Both the position numbers and the translations under genes were made by a program. A stretch of DNA of 52,532 nucleotides from Planctomycetota bacterium (GTDB lineage Bacteria; Planctomycetota; UBA1135; GCA-002686595): contig CANKOY010000021.1 in the NCBI GenBank assembly GCA_947484275.1, positions 1 to 52,532 on the forward strand, written 5' to 3'. This document shows, one piece after another, positions 44,937-52,184 of this stretch. The notes beneath the pieces are model-generated. The model saw only the letters and a list, made by a program, of their open reading frames with translations. It was not told the DNA's origin and did not search any database. Numbering within the stretch: the stretch's first letter is position 1; every line of letters begins with the position of its first letter.

Positions 44937-44944
44937 AGTATACT
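44937..44944. promoter_or_regulatory. AGTATACT palindrome, possible divergent -10 element
   Basis: The palindrome offers TATACT on both strands. On the plus strand it ends 10 nt before ATG 44955 (ChrA), which fits a leaderless start. On the minus strand it lies about 50 nt before ATG 44886 (MBL-rhodanese). Good -35 boxes are not evident, so this is a candidate only. Confidence 0.35.
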
Positions 44945-44954
44945 CCCGTTTCCC

Positions 44955-46268
44955 ATGGAGGATCCGCAGAGACCGCATCCGCCGGATTTCCGCACGGCCC
45001 TGCGTTTCTGGTGGAAGCTCGGCTGGATCAGCTTCGGCGGTCCCACTGGACAAGTGGCGATCATGCACACGGAGGTCGTCGAGCGCCGACGCTGGATCGA
45101 CGAGGAGCGCTTTCTGCACGCGCTCAACTACTGCATGTTGTTGCCAGGGCCCGAGGCGCAGCAGCTGGCGACGTACCTGGGCTGGATGATGCACGGCACG
45201 CGCGGCGCGCTCGCCGCCGGCATTCTGTTCGTGCTTCCGGCCGCGTTCTTGCTGTGGATCCTGTCGTGGATCTATGCGGCCCACGGCGGCGTTCCATGGA
45301 TTGCGGCGATTTTCGCCGGGCTCAAGCCGGTCGTGGTCGGAATCGTCTTGCACGCGCTGTGGCGCATCGGAAAAAAGGCGCTGCGGCACCCGTCGCTGTG
45401 GTGCGTGGCAGCGCTGGCCTTCGCGGGCCTGTATTTCGGACGCGTTCCGTTTCCTGTCGTCGTGTTTAGCGCTGCGCTGTTCGGCTGGACTTGTCAGCGG
45501 TTTTTTCCGCGCTGGTTCGTGGGGCAGGATGCGGGGCCCGTTTCCGCGGCGAGCGGCGCCAGCGCAGTCGCGGCGAACACCCGGGGCGCCTGGTGGCGAG
45601 CGGCGCGGGTGACGATCCTCTGCCTGGTCCTGTGGTGGACACCGGTCGCGCTTCTGGCCCTTTGGTTCGGGCGCGAGTCGACGTTTGTCGCCGAGGGCGT
45701 CTTCTTCAGCCAGGCGGCCCTGGTCACGTTCGGCGGTGCCTACGCGGTTCTGCCGTACATCGGCAGTGCCGCGGTCGGGGAATTCGGCTGGCTGTCCCAG
45801 GGCCAGATGCTCGACGGCCTGGGCCTGGCGGAGACGACGCCGGGCCCGCTGATCATGGTGGTGCAATTCGTCGGCTTCCTAGCCGGTTGGAATCAGCCCA
45901 TGGGACTGGAGCCCTGGCTCGCGGGCCTCATCGGATCCGCTGTCGCCACCTGGGTCACGTTCGTGCCGTGCTTCCTTTGGATCCTGCTGGGCGCGCCGTA
46001 CATCGAGAGCCTGCGTAGCAAGCGCGGACTGAACGCCGCACTGGTGAGTGTCACGGCTGCAGTGGTCGGGGTCGTGCTCAATCTAGCCCTGTGGTTCGCA
46101 GTGGCGGCCCTGTTCGAGGGAGGGAAAATTGGCCGGGACACCGTCGATCTGATTGCGGTGCTCGTCGCCAGCGTGGTGTTCCTATGCCTTTGGCGCTGGA
46201 GGATCGGCGTTCACACGGTCGTGATCGCTGGCGGACTGTTCGGGCTCGCGCGCCACTTGATTGGGTAG
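44955..46268 (+). CDS. chrA: Chromate transporter, long-chain CHR family
   Basis: 437 residues, about 10-12 membrane helices. The N-terminal half has the family signature WKLGWISFGGPTGQVAIMHT and LNYCMLLPGPEAQQLATYLG, and the C-terminal half repeats it as FFSQAALVTFGGAYAVLPYI and MLDGLGLAETTPGPLIMVVQ. This is the two-domain (LCHR) form. It exports chromate or a related anion, with proton or sulfate coupling. Divergent from the MBL-rhodanese gene. No chrB is present. Next gene 11 bp downstream on the same strand. Confidence 0.92.
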   Translation: MEDPQRPHPPDFRTALRFWWKLGWISFGGPTGQVAIMHTEVVERRRWIDEERFLHALNYCMLLPGPEAQQLATYLGWMMHGTRGALAAGILFVLPAAFLLWILSWIYAAHGGVPWIAAIFAGLKPVVVGIVLHALWRIGKKALRHPSLWCVAALAFAGLYFGRVPFPVVVFSAALFGWTCQRFFPRWFVGQDAGPVSAASGASAVAANTRGAWWRAARVTILCLVLWWTPVALLALWFGRESTFVAEGVFFSQAALVTFGGAYAVLPYIGSAAVGEFGWLSQGQMLDGLGLAETTPGPLIMVVQFVGFLAGWNQPMGLEPWLAGLIGSAVATWVTFVPCFLWILLGAPYIESLRSKRGLNAALVSVTAAVVGVVLNLALWFAVAALFEGGKIGRDTVDLIAVLVASVVFLCLWRWRIGVHTVVIAGGLFGLARHLIG

Positions 46269-46278
46269 GCTAGGCGCC

Positions 46279-46554
46279 ATGCCTTTCATCGTTGGATGCC
46301 TCGCGCTGGGGATGCCGCGCGTCATGTTGTTCTTGGTCTGGGCATTCTCGGATCTGCTCGAGGCGAACATCGACAACATGCTCTGGGCAGTGGCGGGGCT
46401 AGTCTTCGCACCCCTGACGACCTTGGCCTATGCCTACGGCCACAGCGAAAGCGGTGGAACGCCGGCGGGCATCTGGCTCGTGATCCTGGTCCTCGCCGTG
46501 CTGCTCGACATGGGACTTCTGCGCAGCAGTCGCTCGAAGAAGGAAAAGAAGTAG
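46279..46554 (+). CDS. Small membrane protein, function unknown
   Basis: 91 residues with three hydrophobic stretches (FIVGCLALGMPRVMLFLVWA, MLWAVAGLVFAPLTTLAYAY and IWLVILVLAVLLDMGLL) and a basic tail (RSSRSKKEKK) that should face the cytoplasm. TAGGCT (46266-46271) ends 7 nt before ATG, partly over the ChrA stop, so it may also have its own start. I do not recognise the family. It could be a ChrA accessory or a chance neighbour. Confidence 0.75.
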   Translation: MPFIVGCLALGMPRVMLFLVWAFSDLLEANIDNMLWAVAGLVFAPLTTLAYAYGHSESGGTPAGIWLVILVLAVLLDMGLLRSSRSKKEKK

Positions 46555-46569
46555 CGCCGGGCCGGCGCG

Positions 46570-47559
46570 TCAACGCGCGCCAGTACGCAGGCGATCGGTC
46601 GCGCTGACCAGCTCGTGCAGGATGCCCGCCTCCATGGCCGAGTGGCCGGCGTCGGGCACGATTCGCAAATCAGCTTCGGGCCATGCGCGGTGCAGGGCCC
46701 AGGCGCTCTCGGCGGGGCACACGACGTCGTAGCGGCCCTGGACGATCACGCCTGGAATCTGGCGGATCCGGTGGACGTCGCGCAGCAGCTGATCATCGAC
46801 TTCGAAAAATCCTCGGTTGACGAAGTAGTGGCACTCGATGCGCGCGAAGGCCAGCGCGAAGTCGCTCGCACCCGTCTTCGCGACGAGGTCGGCGTCGTAG
46901 TGCAGCGTGCTGGTGGATCCCTCCCAGATGCTCCATGCGCGCGCGGCTTCGAGGCGCGTCTTTACGTCGGGGCTCGTCAGTCGCCGATGGTACGCAGCCA
47001 CGAGATCGCCGCGCTCCGCGGGAGGAATCGGAGCGAGGTAGTGCTCCCACGCGTCGGGGAAAATGTGGCTCGCGCCATCTTGATAAAACCAGTCGATTTC
47101 GCGCTTGCGCAGCAGAAAAATCCCGCGCAGCACCAGGGCACTGACAGCCTCGGGGTGTTTTTCAGCGTAGGCAAGTCCCAACGTCGAGCCCCAGGAACCG
47201 CCGAACACCATCCAGCGCTCGATGCGCAGTTTTTTGCGTAGAAGCTCCATGTCCTCGACCAGGTCCCAGGTCGTGTTGTGCGCGAGCTCAGCGTGGGGCG
47301 TGCTCTTGCCGCAGCCCCGCTGATCGAACAGCACGATGCGATAGTGGGCCGGATCGAAGAAGCGCCGATAGCGAGGATCCAATCCACCGCCCGGGCCGCC
47401 GTGCACAAACACGACCGGCTGACCCTTCGGATTGCCGCATTCCTCGTAATAGAGGACGTGGGGAGCGTGCACAGCGATCTGACCACTGGAGTGGGGTTCG
47501 ATCGGCGGATATAGCGCGCGACGCGCGTCGTTCCCTGCTGCTTTCCCTGCTGCTTTCAT
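46570..47559 (-). CDS. pip: Proline iminopeptidase (alpha/beta hydrolase, S33)
   Basis: 329 residues. Oxyanion loop VVFVHGGPGGGLDPRYRRFF, DQRGCGKSTPHAEL, nucleophile elbow MVFGGSWGSTLGLAYAEKHP with the catalytic Ser, cap IDWFYQDGASHIFPDAWEHY, Asp in GRYDVVCP and His in DAGHSAME. The length and motifs fit PIP closely. It cuts N-terminal proline from small peptides. No signal peptide, so cytoplasmic. Converges on the small membrane protein gene with a 15-bp gap. Confidence 0.95.
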   Translation of the reverse strand: MKAAGKAAGNDARRALYPPIEPHSSGQIAVHAPHVLYYEECGNPKGQPVVFVHGGPGGGLDPRYRRFFDPAHYRIVLFDQRGCGKSTPHAELAHNTTWDLVEDMELLRKKLRIERWMVFGGSWGSTLGLAYAEKHPEAVSALVLRGIFLLRKREIDWFYQDGASHIFPDAWEHYLAPIPPAERGDLVAAYHRRLTSPDVKTRLEAARAWSIWEGSTSTLHYDADLVAKTGASDFALAFARIECHYFVNRGFFEVDDQLLRDVHRIRQIPGVIVQGRYDVVCPAESAWALHRAWPEADLRIVPDAGHSAMEAGILHELVSATDRLRTGAR

Positions 47560-47636
47560 GGAACCGAAGTGTTGTTGAGGAGGCTCTTATGCCCGGGGCT
47601 GGCCCAGCCCCGACGGGCGGCCCCCGCGATCGAGGT

Positions 47637-47930
47637 CTATGGTCCTAACTCAGCCGCACGCTTCAATCCAGGATCGCTCCACCCTCCGGACGCTCGGGCA
47701 TCACCTGAGCTTCCCGTGTCCAGCGGGACTCGACCGCAACTTGCCAAAGTCCGCTCAGAGGATAGTACTTCCAAGCCCCTGATCATGCCGTCACGGTAGC
47801 ACTCCGGAGGGGGATGGGGGCCGGCACACGGGCGGGCGCCGAGGCTGATGCCGAGCAGGGCAAGGATGGCCGCGAACAGGAGGCGCCGAGTGGATTGCGC
47901 CGCGGCGCCGAAGTGATTCTGGTGAGGCAT
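47637..47930 (-). CDS. Possible small secreted protein containing a repeated 60-bp segment
   Basis: 97 residues from ATG 47930, with GAGGGAG upstream as a likely SD. The first 35 residues include a signal-peptide-like segment, RRLLFAAILALLGISLGARP. Residues 40-57 (PPPECYRDGMIRGLEVLS) are encoded by the repeat at 47760-47819, and the same peptide, with PPGCYRDGVIRGLEVLS, is encoded by the copy at 48112-48171 in an open frame without a good start. The remainder resembles nothing I know. It may be a real small gene or just an open frame in a repeat cluster. Confidence 0.35.
   Translation of the reverse strand: MPHQNHFGAAAQSTRRLLFAAILALLGISLGARPCAGPHPPPECYRDGMIRGLEVLSSERTLASCGRVPLDTGSSGDARASGGWSDPGLKRAAELGP
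47760..47819. repeat. 60-bp imperfect direct repeat, copy 1
   Basis: Starts GGATAGTACTTCCAAGCCCC. It matches the copy at 48112-48171 at 55 of 60 positions. Its core CCAAGCCCCTGA occurs a third time at 48089-48100. Confidence 0.75.
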
Positions 47931-48341
47931 GTGTGGGGTCTCCCTCTGGAGGCTCACTGCAGGTGCGAGAACACCGGGCCCGGGGAAAATATGCCGTGCT
48001 AGTCGCTCACCACGTGAAAGTATCAGGGCTCGGGACATGCGGGCTCCTGAACAGCATCGCGCCGGTCGCCAGAATACAGATGGGCAATCCAAGCCCCTGA
48101 CGGTGGCGCACGGATAGGACTTCCAAGCCCCTGATCACGCCGTCGCGGTAGCACCCCGGAGGGTGATGGGGCCCGCGAAGCTGCCGGTTTCGCCGGCTTC
48201 TGTGGGTCGAGACGCTCTGGGCGCGCCACGGCGTGTCATCCGACAGGCCCCGAGCGGCAGGCTCTTGCTCGCGCGGCAATGCGTCGCCTCGCGCGCACGC
48301 GGAGCGTGCGCGCGGATGTCCGCGGTCCGCTGGTGCTCAGC
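47931..48341. other. Repeat-rich intergenic stretch next to the IS91 remnant
   Basis: About 400 bp with no convincing gene. It holds the second copy of the 60-bp repeat and the short third core. A minus-strand open frame (48007-48279) contains the repeated peptide CYRDGVIRGLEVLS but has no signal sequence or usable SD, and looks like a decayed duplicate. Confidence 0.5.
48112..48171. repeat. 60-bp imperfect direct repeat, copy 2
   Basis: Starts GGATAGGACTTCCAAGCCCC. The same orientation as copy 1, 352 bp away, with five mismatches. Confidence 0.75.
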
Positions 48342-48458
48342 TCACGCGCCGCAGGCCAGTTCTTCGCCGACGCGTGAGCGCGCGAGCACTGGAGGCTCGC
48401 TCGGCAGTCCGAGGTGATCGAGAATCTTCCGCACGACGACGCCGTCGCTGAGGTAAGC
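48342..48458 (-). pseudogene. C-terminal fragment of an IS91-type transposase
   Basis: The frame reads AYLSDGVVVRKILDHLGLPS and then EPPVLARSRVGEELACGA to the stop, the characteristic tail of IS91-type transposases (..VVRKILdHLGLPtePPpLAPAR..). The upstream codons in this frame are not transposase-like, so the fragment begins abruptly near 48458. A second fragment of such a transposase, the part normally just N-terminal to this, lies at 51905-52141 in the same orientation. The two appear to be halves of one gene parted by the serine-recombinase element. It is also possible that they come from two separate remnants. Confidence 0.6.
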
Positions 48459-48482
48459 CCCGGTTCGTCGCGAAGCGACGGA

Positions 48483-48511
48483 TCGCAACAGCACTAAATG
48501 TGCTGTTGCGA
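48483..48511. repeat. Perfect 12-bp inverted repeat near the element end
   Basis: TCGCAACAGCAC, loop TAAAT, GTGCTGTTGCGA. It lies 77 nt after the recombinase stop and 25 bp inside the estimated element edge. A second small hairpin (CGTCGC-GAA-GCGACG, 48466-48480) sits beside it. Either a terminator for the recombinase operon or part of the attachment site. Confidence 0.65.
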
Positions 48512-48587
48512 AGGGGATCCCGCGATCAGCTTGCGCCGAGTTCCGCGGTGCGGACACTCGAGCACGTCGATGGCAAAGGAACGTCTT

Positions 48588-50648
48588 TCATACTGCGCCT
48601 CCCGCAGTGGAAGTGCCCACCGAGTCGTGGGTTGATGGGGTGCCGGATGTTGAAAGCTCTTGTGGCGGCCAGTACAGCCACTCCCCGTGGTCGTTGCAAA
48701 TGCGGGCCTTGATGCGCTGTTGTACGCGCCAGCGCGCGAGTGTGCTGCGGCCGACGCCGAGCTTGGCGTAGATCTGCTTGCCGGTCAGCATGCCCGCTTC
48801 GAGCAAGCGCTGCTTGAGGCTCTTGAATTTGGCCGAGAAGCGGACCCACTGCACTCCAGCAGGATCGAACACGTCACCGGCACCGGTTCGCAGTCCGCGC
48901 TGGTTGAGGATGCTGGCCACCTGTGCGTCGGTGTACTCGTCGAGGAGAGTATCGATCTCTTGGCGGACTTCTGCGTGAGTTGCGCGCTGTTGCTGCGCCG
49001 TCAGAGGGCGGGGTAGCGTCAAGGTGGTGGTTGCGCCGCCGCGGAAGCGCACTTGAGCGGTGATTTCTCGTTGCTTGATCAAGGTGACGTCCTCGATGAG
49101 CAACGCGAGCATGCGCTTGCGCTCGCGCTGCGGAGTGCTCGGGTTGCGCCACACAGTAGGAAAATCGGTCGCGAGAGCCATGATGCGCTGGCGCTGCGGC
49201 TCGTCGACGATGAGTCGATCGCCGGCACGCTGGTGCTGGTAGTTTTCTTGAGCTTCGGCGAGTTCGCGAAGCTTCGTGTTCCAGTTGGCTTCCAGCGAGT
49301 CGGCGACCAGGCGGTTGGAAGAATCCACCTGCATGTAGCGCTGGCGGGCGTGACCTGCCTCGTACTGTGCTCGTTCGACTTGGCGGTGACGCAGGCGATC
49401 GGCCTCGTCGATGCGAGCAGATATCTCCTGCTGCACGGCGAGTGAAAGTTCGAGCGCCAGCGGCGTGACGGCCGCGACGAGCAGCTCGCTGACGGCGGCG
49501 TCGATCTTTGTTCCCAGGATGCTTTGGCACTGCGGATCGCCGAAGAGTCGTCCGCGACCTTCGCACACATAGTTGGTGATGAGCTCGCCTTTTCGATGCG
49601 TGTTGTAGCGCACGTGCATGCGACTGCCGCACAGGCCGCAGACGCAGCGTCCCTGCAAGAGCGCAGGACCTTCTCGCGGCACCTGTCGCTCGAAGCCGAG
49701 CGTTTTCGCTGACTCGCGCAGACACGCGTCGATGCGCTCGTGTTCTTGCCACGAGATGTAGCCTGGGTGAGCGTCCAAGATCAGCACGTGCCACTCGGCT
49801 TGCGGCAGGCGCTCGTGGCGTATCTTTCCGTCGGGTCGCTTGCGCCAACGACCGCGCCCGAAGGCGTAGGCGCCGGCCTACCAGGGATTGTGCAATGCAT
49901 GAGCGGCGCGACTGAGGCATAGCGGTCCCCAGACCAGTTCACCCTTTCTTGCGCCGCCGAGAATCCGGGTTGGGAAGCGCAAGCGCTGCTGTCGAAAATG
50001 TTTGACGGTGGCGCTCACCGCGCCGGTTTGGGCGAAAGTGGAAAAGAAGAGCCGCACGGTCTCTTGCACTTGACTGTCGGGATCGAGGACCACGCGCCCG
50101 GCGGCGTCGTAGACAAAACCGATCGGCAGGTGGCAGTGCAACTCGCCGCGTCGCGCCTTGTTGAGCAGGCCACCGCGCAAGCGCGCGCGCAGCATGTGCA
50201 GCTCGGCTTCGCTCATCGTGCCCTTGAGGCCGAGCAGCAAGCGGTCGTTGAAGTGCGCCGGGTCGTAGACGCCGTCTTCGTCGAGGATCAGGGTCTCGCT
50301 GAGCGCACAAATCTCGAGCAGGCGATGCCAGTCGGTCGAGTTGCGCGCAAGGCGCGAGACCTCGAGGCCCATCACGATTCCTGCGCGTCCCATGCCAACC
50401 TCGGCGACGAGCTTTTGAAAGCCTGCGCGGTCGACGGATGATGCGCCCGACTGGCCCAGGTCGGTATCGATGACGATGACACGTTCGATCGGCCAGCCCA
50501 GCGCGACGGCGCGTTGGCGCAGTGCGTACTGGCGCTGCGTGCTCTCGGTGTTTTCCAAGACTTGCCGGACCGTGGACTGGCGCACGTAGAGGTAGGCGTT
50601 GCGCCGAAGGTGGCTGGCGTTGACTTTGGACAGAGCTTCGGTGCTCAT
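48588..50648 (-). pseudogene. Large serine recombinase interrupted by one amber codon
   Basis: Reads as 686 residues if the TAG at 49878-49880 is passed. Catalytic domain: AYLYVRQSTVRQV (Arg23, Ser25), VIDTDLGQSGASS, MGLEVSRLARNSTDW and GTMSEAELHMLRARLRGG. Recombinase domain: LPIGFVYDAAGRVVLDPDSQ. After the stop the same frame runs on with AGAYAFGRGRWRKR, the zinc ribbon CVCGLCGSRMHVRY...YVCEGRG...QCQ, coiled coil, and a second HTH-like segment GKQIYAKLGVGRSTLARWRV. The interrupted motif NPW-stop-AGAY aligns with the usual NPxYAGAY, so TAC/TAT to TAG at a conserved Tyr explains everything. It is a nonsense mutation, read-through, or a sequencing error. The start overlaps the upstream gene (ATGA). 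Confidence 0.85.
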
Positions 50649-50938
50649 GAGTTGGTTTCTCCCAGGCCACGCAAAACCATGCCGGCCAAAAATTGCACGA
50701 CGCCGGCGTGAATCGGGTCGGGCAGGTTGGGTGCTGTTGCACGCGGCTGTGCGGCCGCCTCGAGCGGGAGAGGCAAAGTCGCGCAGCGCGAGATCCAAGC
50801 GGCGAGCCCTTCTCGAAGCAGCAAGATCAGACCGAAGTGGCTGCCGAAGGTTTTTCCCGCGAGCACGCGCTGTCGCAGCTGCTCGTACGCCGCCATGGAC
50901 AGATCGCTCTTGCTTTGCGCTGCGGGCAAAACGCTCAC
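50645..50938 (-). CDS. 97-residue protein of the recombinase module, function unknown
   Basis: GTG start overlapping the HTH stop (GTGA, 50935-50938) and TGA overlapping the recombinase ATG (ATGA, 50645-50648), so it is locked between two genes. An internal ATG (MAAYEQLRQR) is a second possible start. Features: MAAYEQLRQRVLAGKTFGSH, LILLREGLAAWI, a Pro-rich middle and VVQFLAGMVLRGLGETNS at the end. Predicted helix-rich; no known family. Its fixed position suggests a cofactor or directionality factor for the recombinase, which is an inference from context only. Confidence 0.75.
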   Translation of the reverse strand: MSVLPAAQSKSDLSMAAYEQLRQRVLAGKTFGSHFGLILLLREGLAAWISRCATLPLPLEAAAQPRATAPNLPDPIHAGVVQFLAGMVLRGLGETNS

Positions 50939-51402
50939 CGCCGTTTTTTTTCCAGTCGAGCGAGCGCGCGCTCGACGCTGCGCGCGTGGACGGCTCGTCC
51001 GAAACGCGCCTTGACCAGGCTCGCCAGCTCGAGCGAGCTCAAGCCAGGATCCCGCGCGCGCTGCTGCTGCAAGAAGTCCAGCACCTCTGCGCTCAACTTG
51101 TGCGCACGGCGCGGGCCAGGTTTTTTCGGCACCAACGCCGCCAACCCACCGCGCTCGAGCAGCGAGCGCGCCTGATAATAGGTCGGCCGCGAAAAGCCAA
51201 AAGTCGCCGCGCTGTGACTGACGGGCAGGTGCTCGACGCGCACGCGCCGCAGCATCTCGTACTTGACCTGGACCAGGTCGCGGGCGTCGAAGAAGTCGGC
51301 GCCGGCAAAGAGCGGGTCCAAAACCTTGTCGGGATGCGGGTTGAGGCAGCCGTGCTGGCGCAGGGCTTGGAGCTTGGGATCGGAGGGGCGTGTCTTGGCC
51401 AT
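50935..51402 (-). CDS. Helix-turn-helix DNA-binding protein of the recombinase module
   Basis: 155 residues, ATG 51402. The central HTH is VSHSAATFGFSRPTYYQARS, followed by LLERGGLAALVPKKPGPRRA (the linker typical of transposase N-terminal HTH modules) and a second helical unit, LSAEVLDFLQQQRARDPGLS and VHARSVERALARLEKKRR. There is no DDE catalytic part, so it resembles only the DNA-binding half of an IS-type transposase. It may read the palindromes just upstream and control the operon, or act at the recombination site. A CATAAT sequence on the minus strand near 51490 could be its -10. Confidence 0.85.
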   Translation of the reverse strand: MAKTRPSDPKLQALRQHGCLNPHPDKVLDPLFAGADFFDARDLVQVKYEMLRRVRVEHLPVSHSAATFGFSRPTYYQARSLLERGGLAALVPKKPGPRRAHKLSAEVLDFLQQQRARDPGLSSLELASLVKARFGRAVHARSVERALARLEKKRR

Positions 51403-51510
51403 GGGAGTCGGTGGGAGAGGGGGCCGGGAGTGTACGTGTAATTACGCCTATCACGGCTGGCTTGTCTAGGGGGTCGGGCGGGAGATTATGCAAATAATGC
51501 CACGTATTGC

Positions 51511-51553
51511 GCCACAATGTGTGGCCGGCGGACTTTTTGCCATGGCGCATGGC
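51511..51553. promoter_or_regulatory. Two 15-bp palindromes, candidate operators or recombinase sites
   Basis: GCCACA-ATG-TGTGGC at 51511-51525 and GCCATG-GCG-CATGGC at 51539-51553, both perfect 6-3-6 palindromes with centres 28 bp apart. They lie about 110-150 bp upstream of the HTH gene and downstream of the DUF5372-like gene. The equal arm and spacer lengths suggest two sites for a dimer, probably the HTH protein or the recombinase. Confidence 0.5.
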
Positions 51554-51612
51554 CGGCAGAATCGTCCTTACACATCCGGCGAAATTGACTTGACACTCCC
51601 AGCGGGGCCTCG

Positions 51613-51858
51613 TCATGACCGCAGCCTCCCGATCAGCGCAACGAGATCGACCAGGTCCGCGACTCGAAACCGCGACCGGCCTGCCGCCACAAGCACGAAC
51701 GGGTCTTCGGGCACTACGCTCGTCCAGCGCGCCGGCAGCGATGACAGATGCCCATCGTGATCGCGGAAATAGACCCGGTGCTCACTCCAGCGATGCCGGC
51801 GTTCGACAAAGTCGATCGCCTGCCCGAACAGTGGGTGAAACGGATGCGTGATCCGCAC
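51613..51858 (-). CDS. DUF5372-like small protein at the element end
   Basis: 81 residues from GTG 51858. The beginning ITHPFHPLFGQAIDFVERRH and then HRVYFRDHDGHLSSLPARWT follows the pattern I know for DUF5372 (THPFHPLfG...vdyrhnWgedRVyfhD..G.l.sLPa.WT). Members often accompany recombinase or IS-type genes. The C-terminal part (DPFVLVAAGRSRFRVADLVD) is less conserved. Its function is unknown. The start could be a little earlier; the frame upstream is the transposase fragment, so GTG is reasonable. Confidence 0.6.
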   Translation of the reverse strand: MRITHPFHPLFGQAIDFVERRHRWSEHRVYFRDHDGHLSSLPARWTSVVPEDPFVLVAAGRSRFRVADLVDLVALIGRLRS

Positions 51859-51904
51859 CGGCGTGGGCAGCTCGGCTGCGCGACATGCAGTTGATTGGTT
51901 GGAT

Positions 51905-52141
51905 GAAGACTCTTTGCAGCAACTCGGCCCAAGTCAGGCGACGCGCCTTCGCGTGGCACTCAGCCTCAGAGCCGTGCGCTGCTGTGCAGTCCGCCGGCGT
52001 TGCGGGCATTGCACTCTTCGCTGTTCCCCTGCGCGGCCCTGGCACGATCAAGTCGCGATAGGGCGCCGCGGGTGCGAGGACACCATGATAAGTGTGCTGA
52101 TGCGCGCGCGGCCGCGGTACGAGAGCCGCGAGCCGGGTGGT
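51905..52141 (-). pseudogene. Internal fragment of an IS91-type transposase
   Basis: The frame reads TRLAALVPRPRAHQHTYHGV and LAPAAPYRDLIVPGP, then RRLTWAELLQRVF, the highly recognisable segment of IS91-type transposases just before the C-terminal zinc region (RLaALVPpPR.h..tYHGVLAP...RLtWAeLLrRVF). Similarity ends after RVF at about 51905, and the start near 52141 lies close to the TPR gene stop, so the N-terminal part is missing too. The tail of such a gene is at 48342-48458. Confidence 0.75.
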
Positions 52142-52184
52142 GGACAAAACGATTTTTCGGCACGGCCATGCGGGGCAGTATCGT

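Larger units (their letters stand above)
48459..51904 (-). mobile_element. Compact large-serine-recombinase element inserted in an IS91-type gene
   Basis: About 3.45 kb bounded on both sides by fragments of one IS91-type transposase. Content, in reading order on the minus strand: DUF5372-like protein, operator-like palindromes, HTH protein, 97-residue protein, large serine recombinase, hairpins. The last three genes overlap by 4 bp each. There is no cargo beyond these. The edges are approximate: they are the points where transposase similarity stops. About 15-20 codons of the transposase are not accounted for between the fragments, which may be a deletion at integration or drift. No target repeat is evident by eye. 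Confidence 0.6.

Noticed and set aside
47637..48279. CRISPR-like array
   Set aside because: There are only two full copies 352 bp apart, far too few and too distant, with no cas genes.
49787..49880. Frameshift between the two halves of the serine recombinase
   Set aside because: Codon counting shows both halves are in the same frame; only the TAG at 49878-49880 interrupts it.
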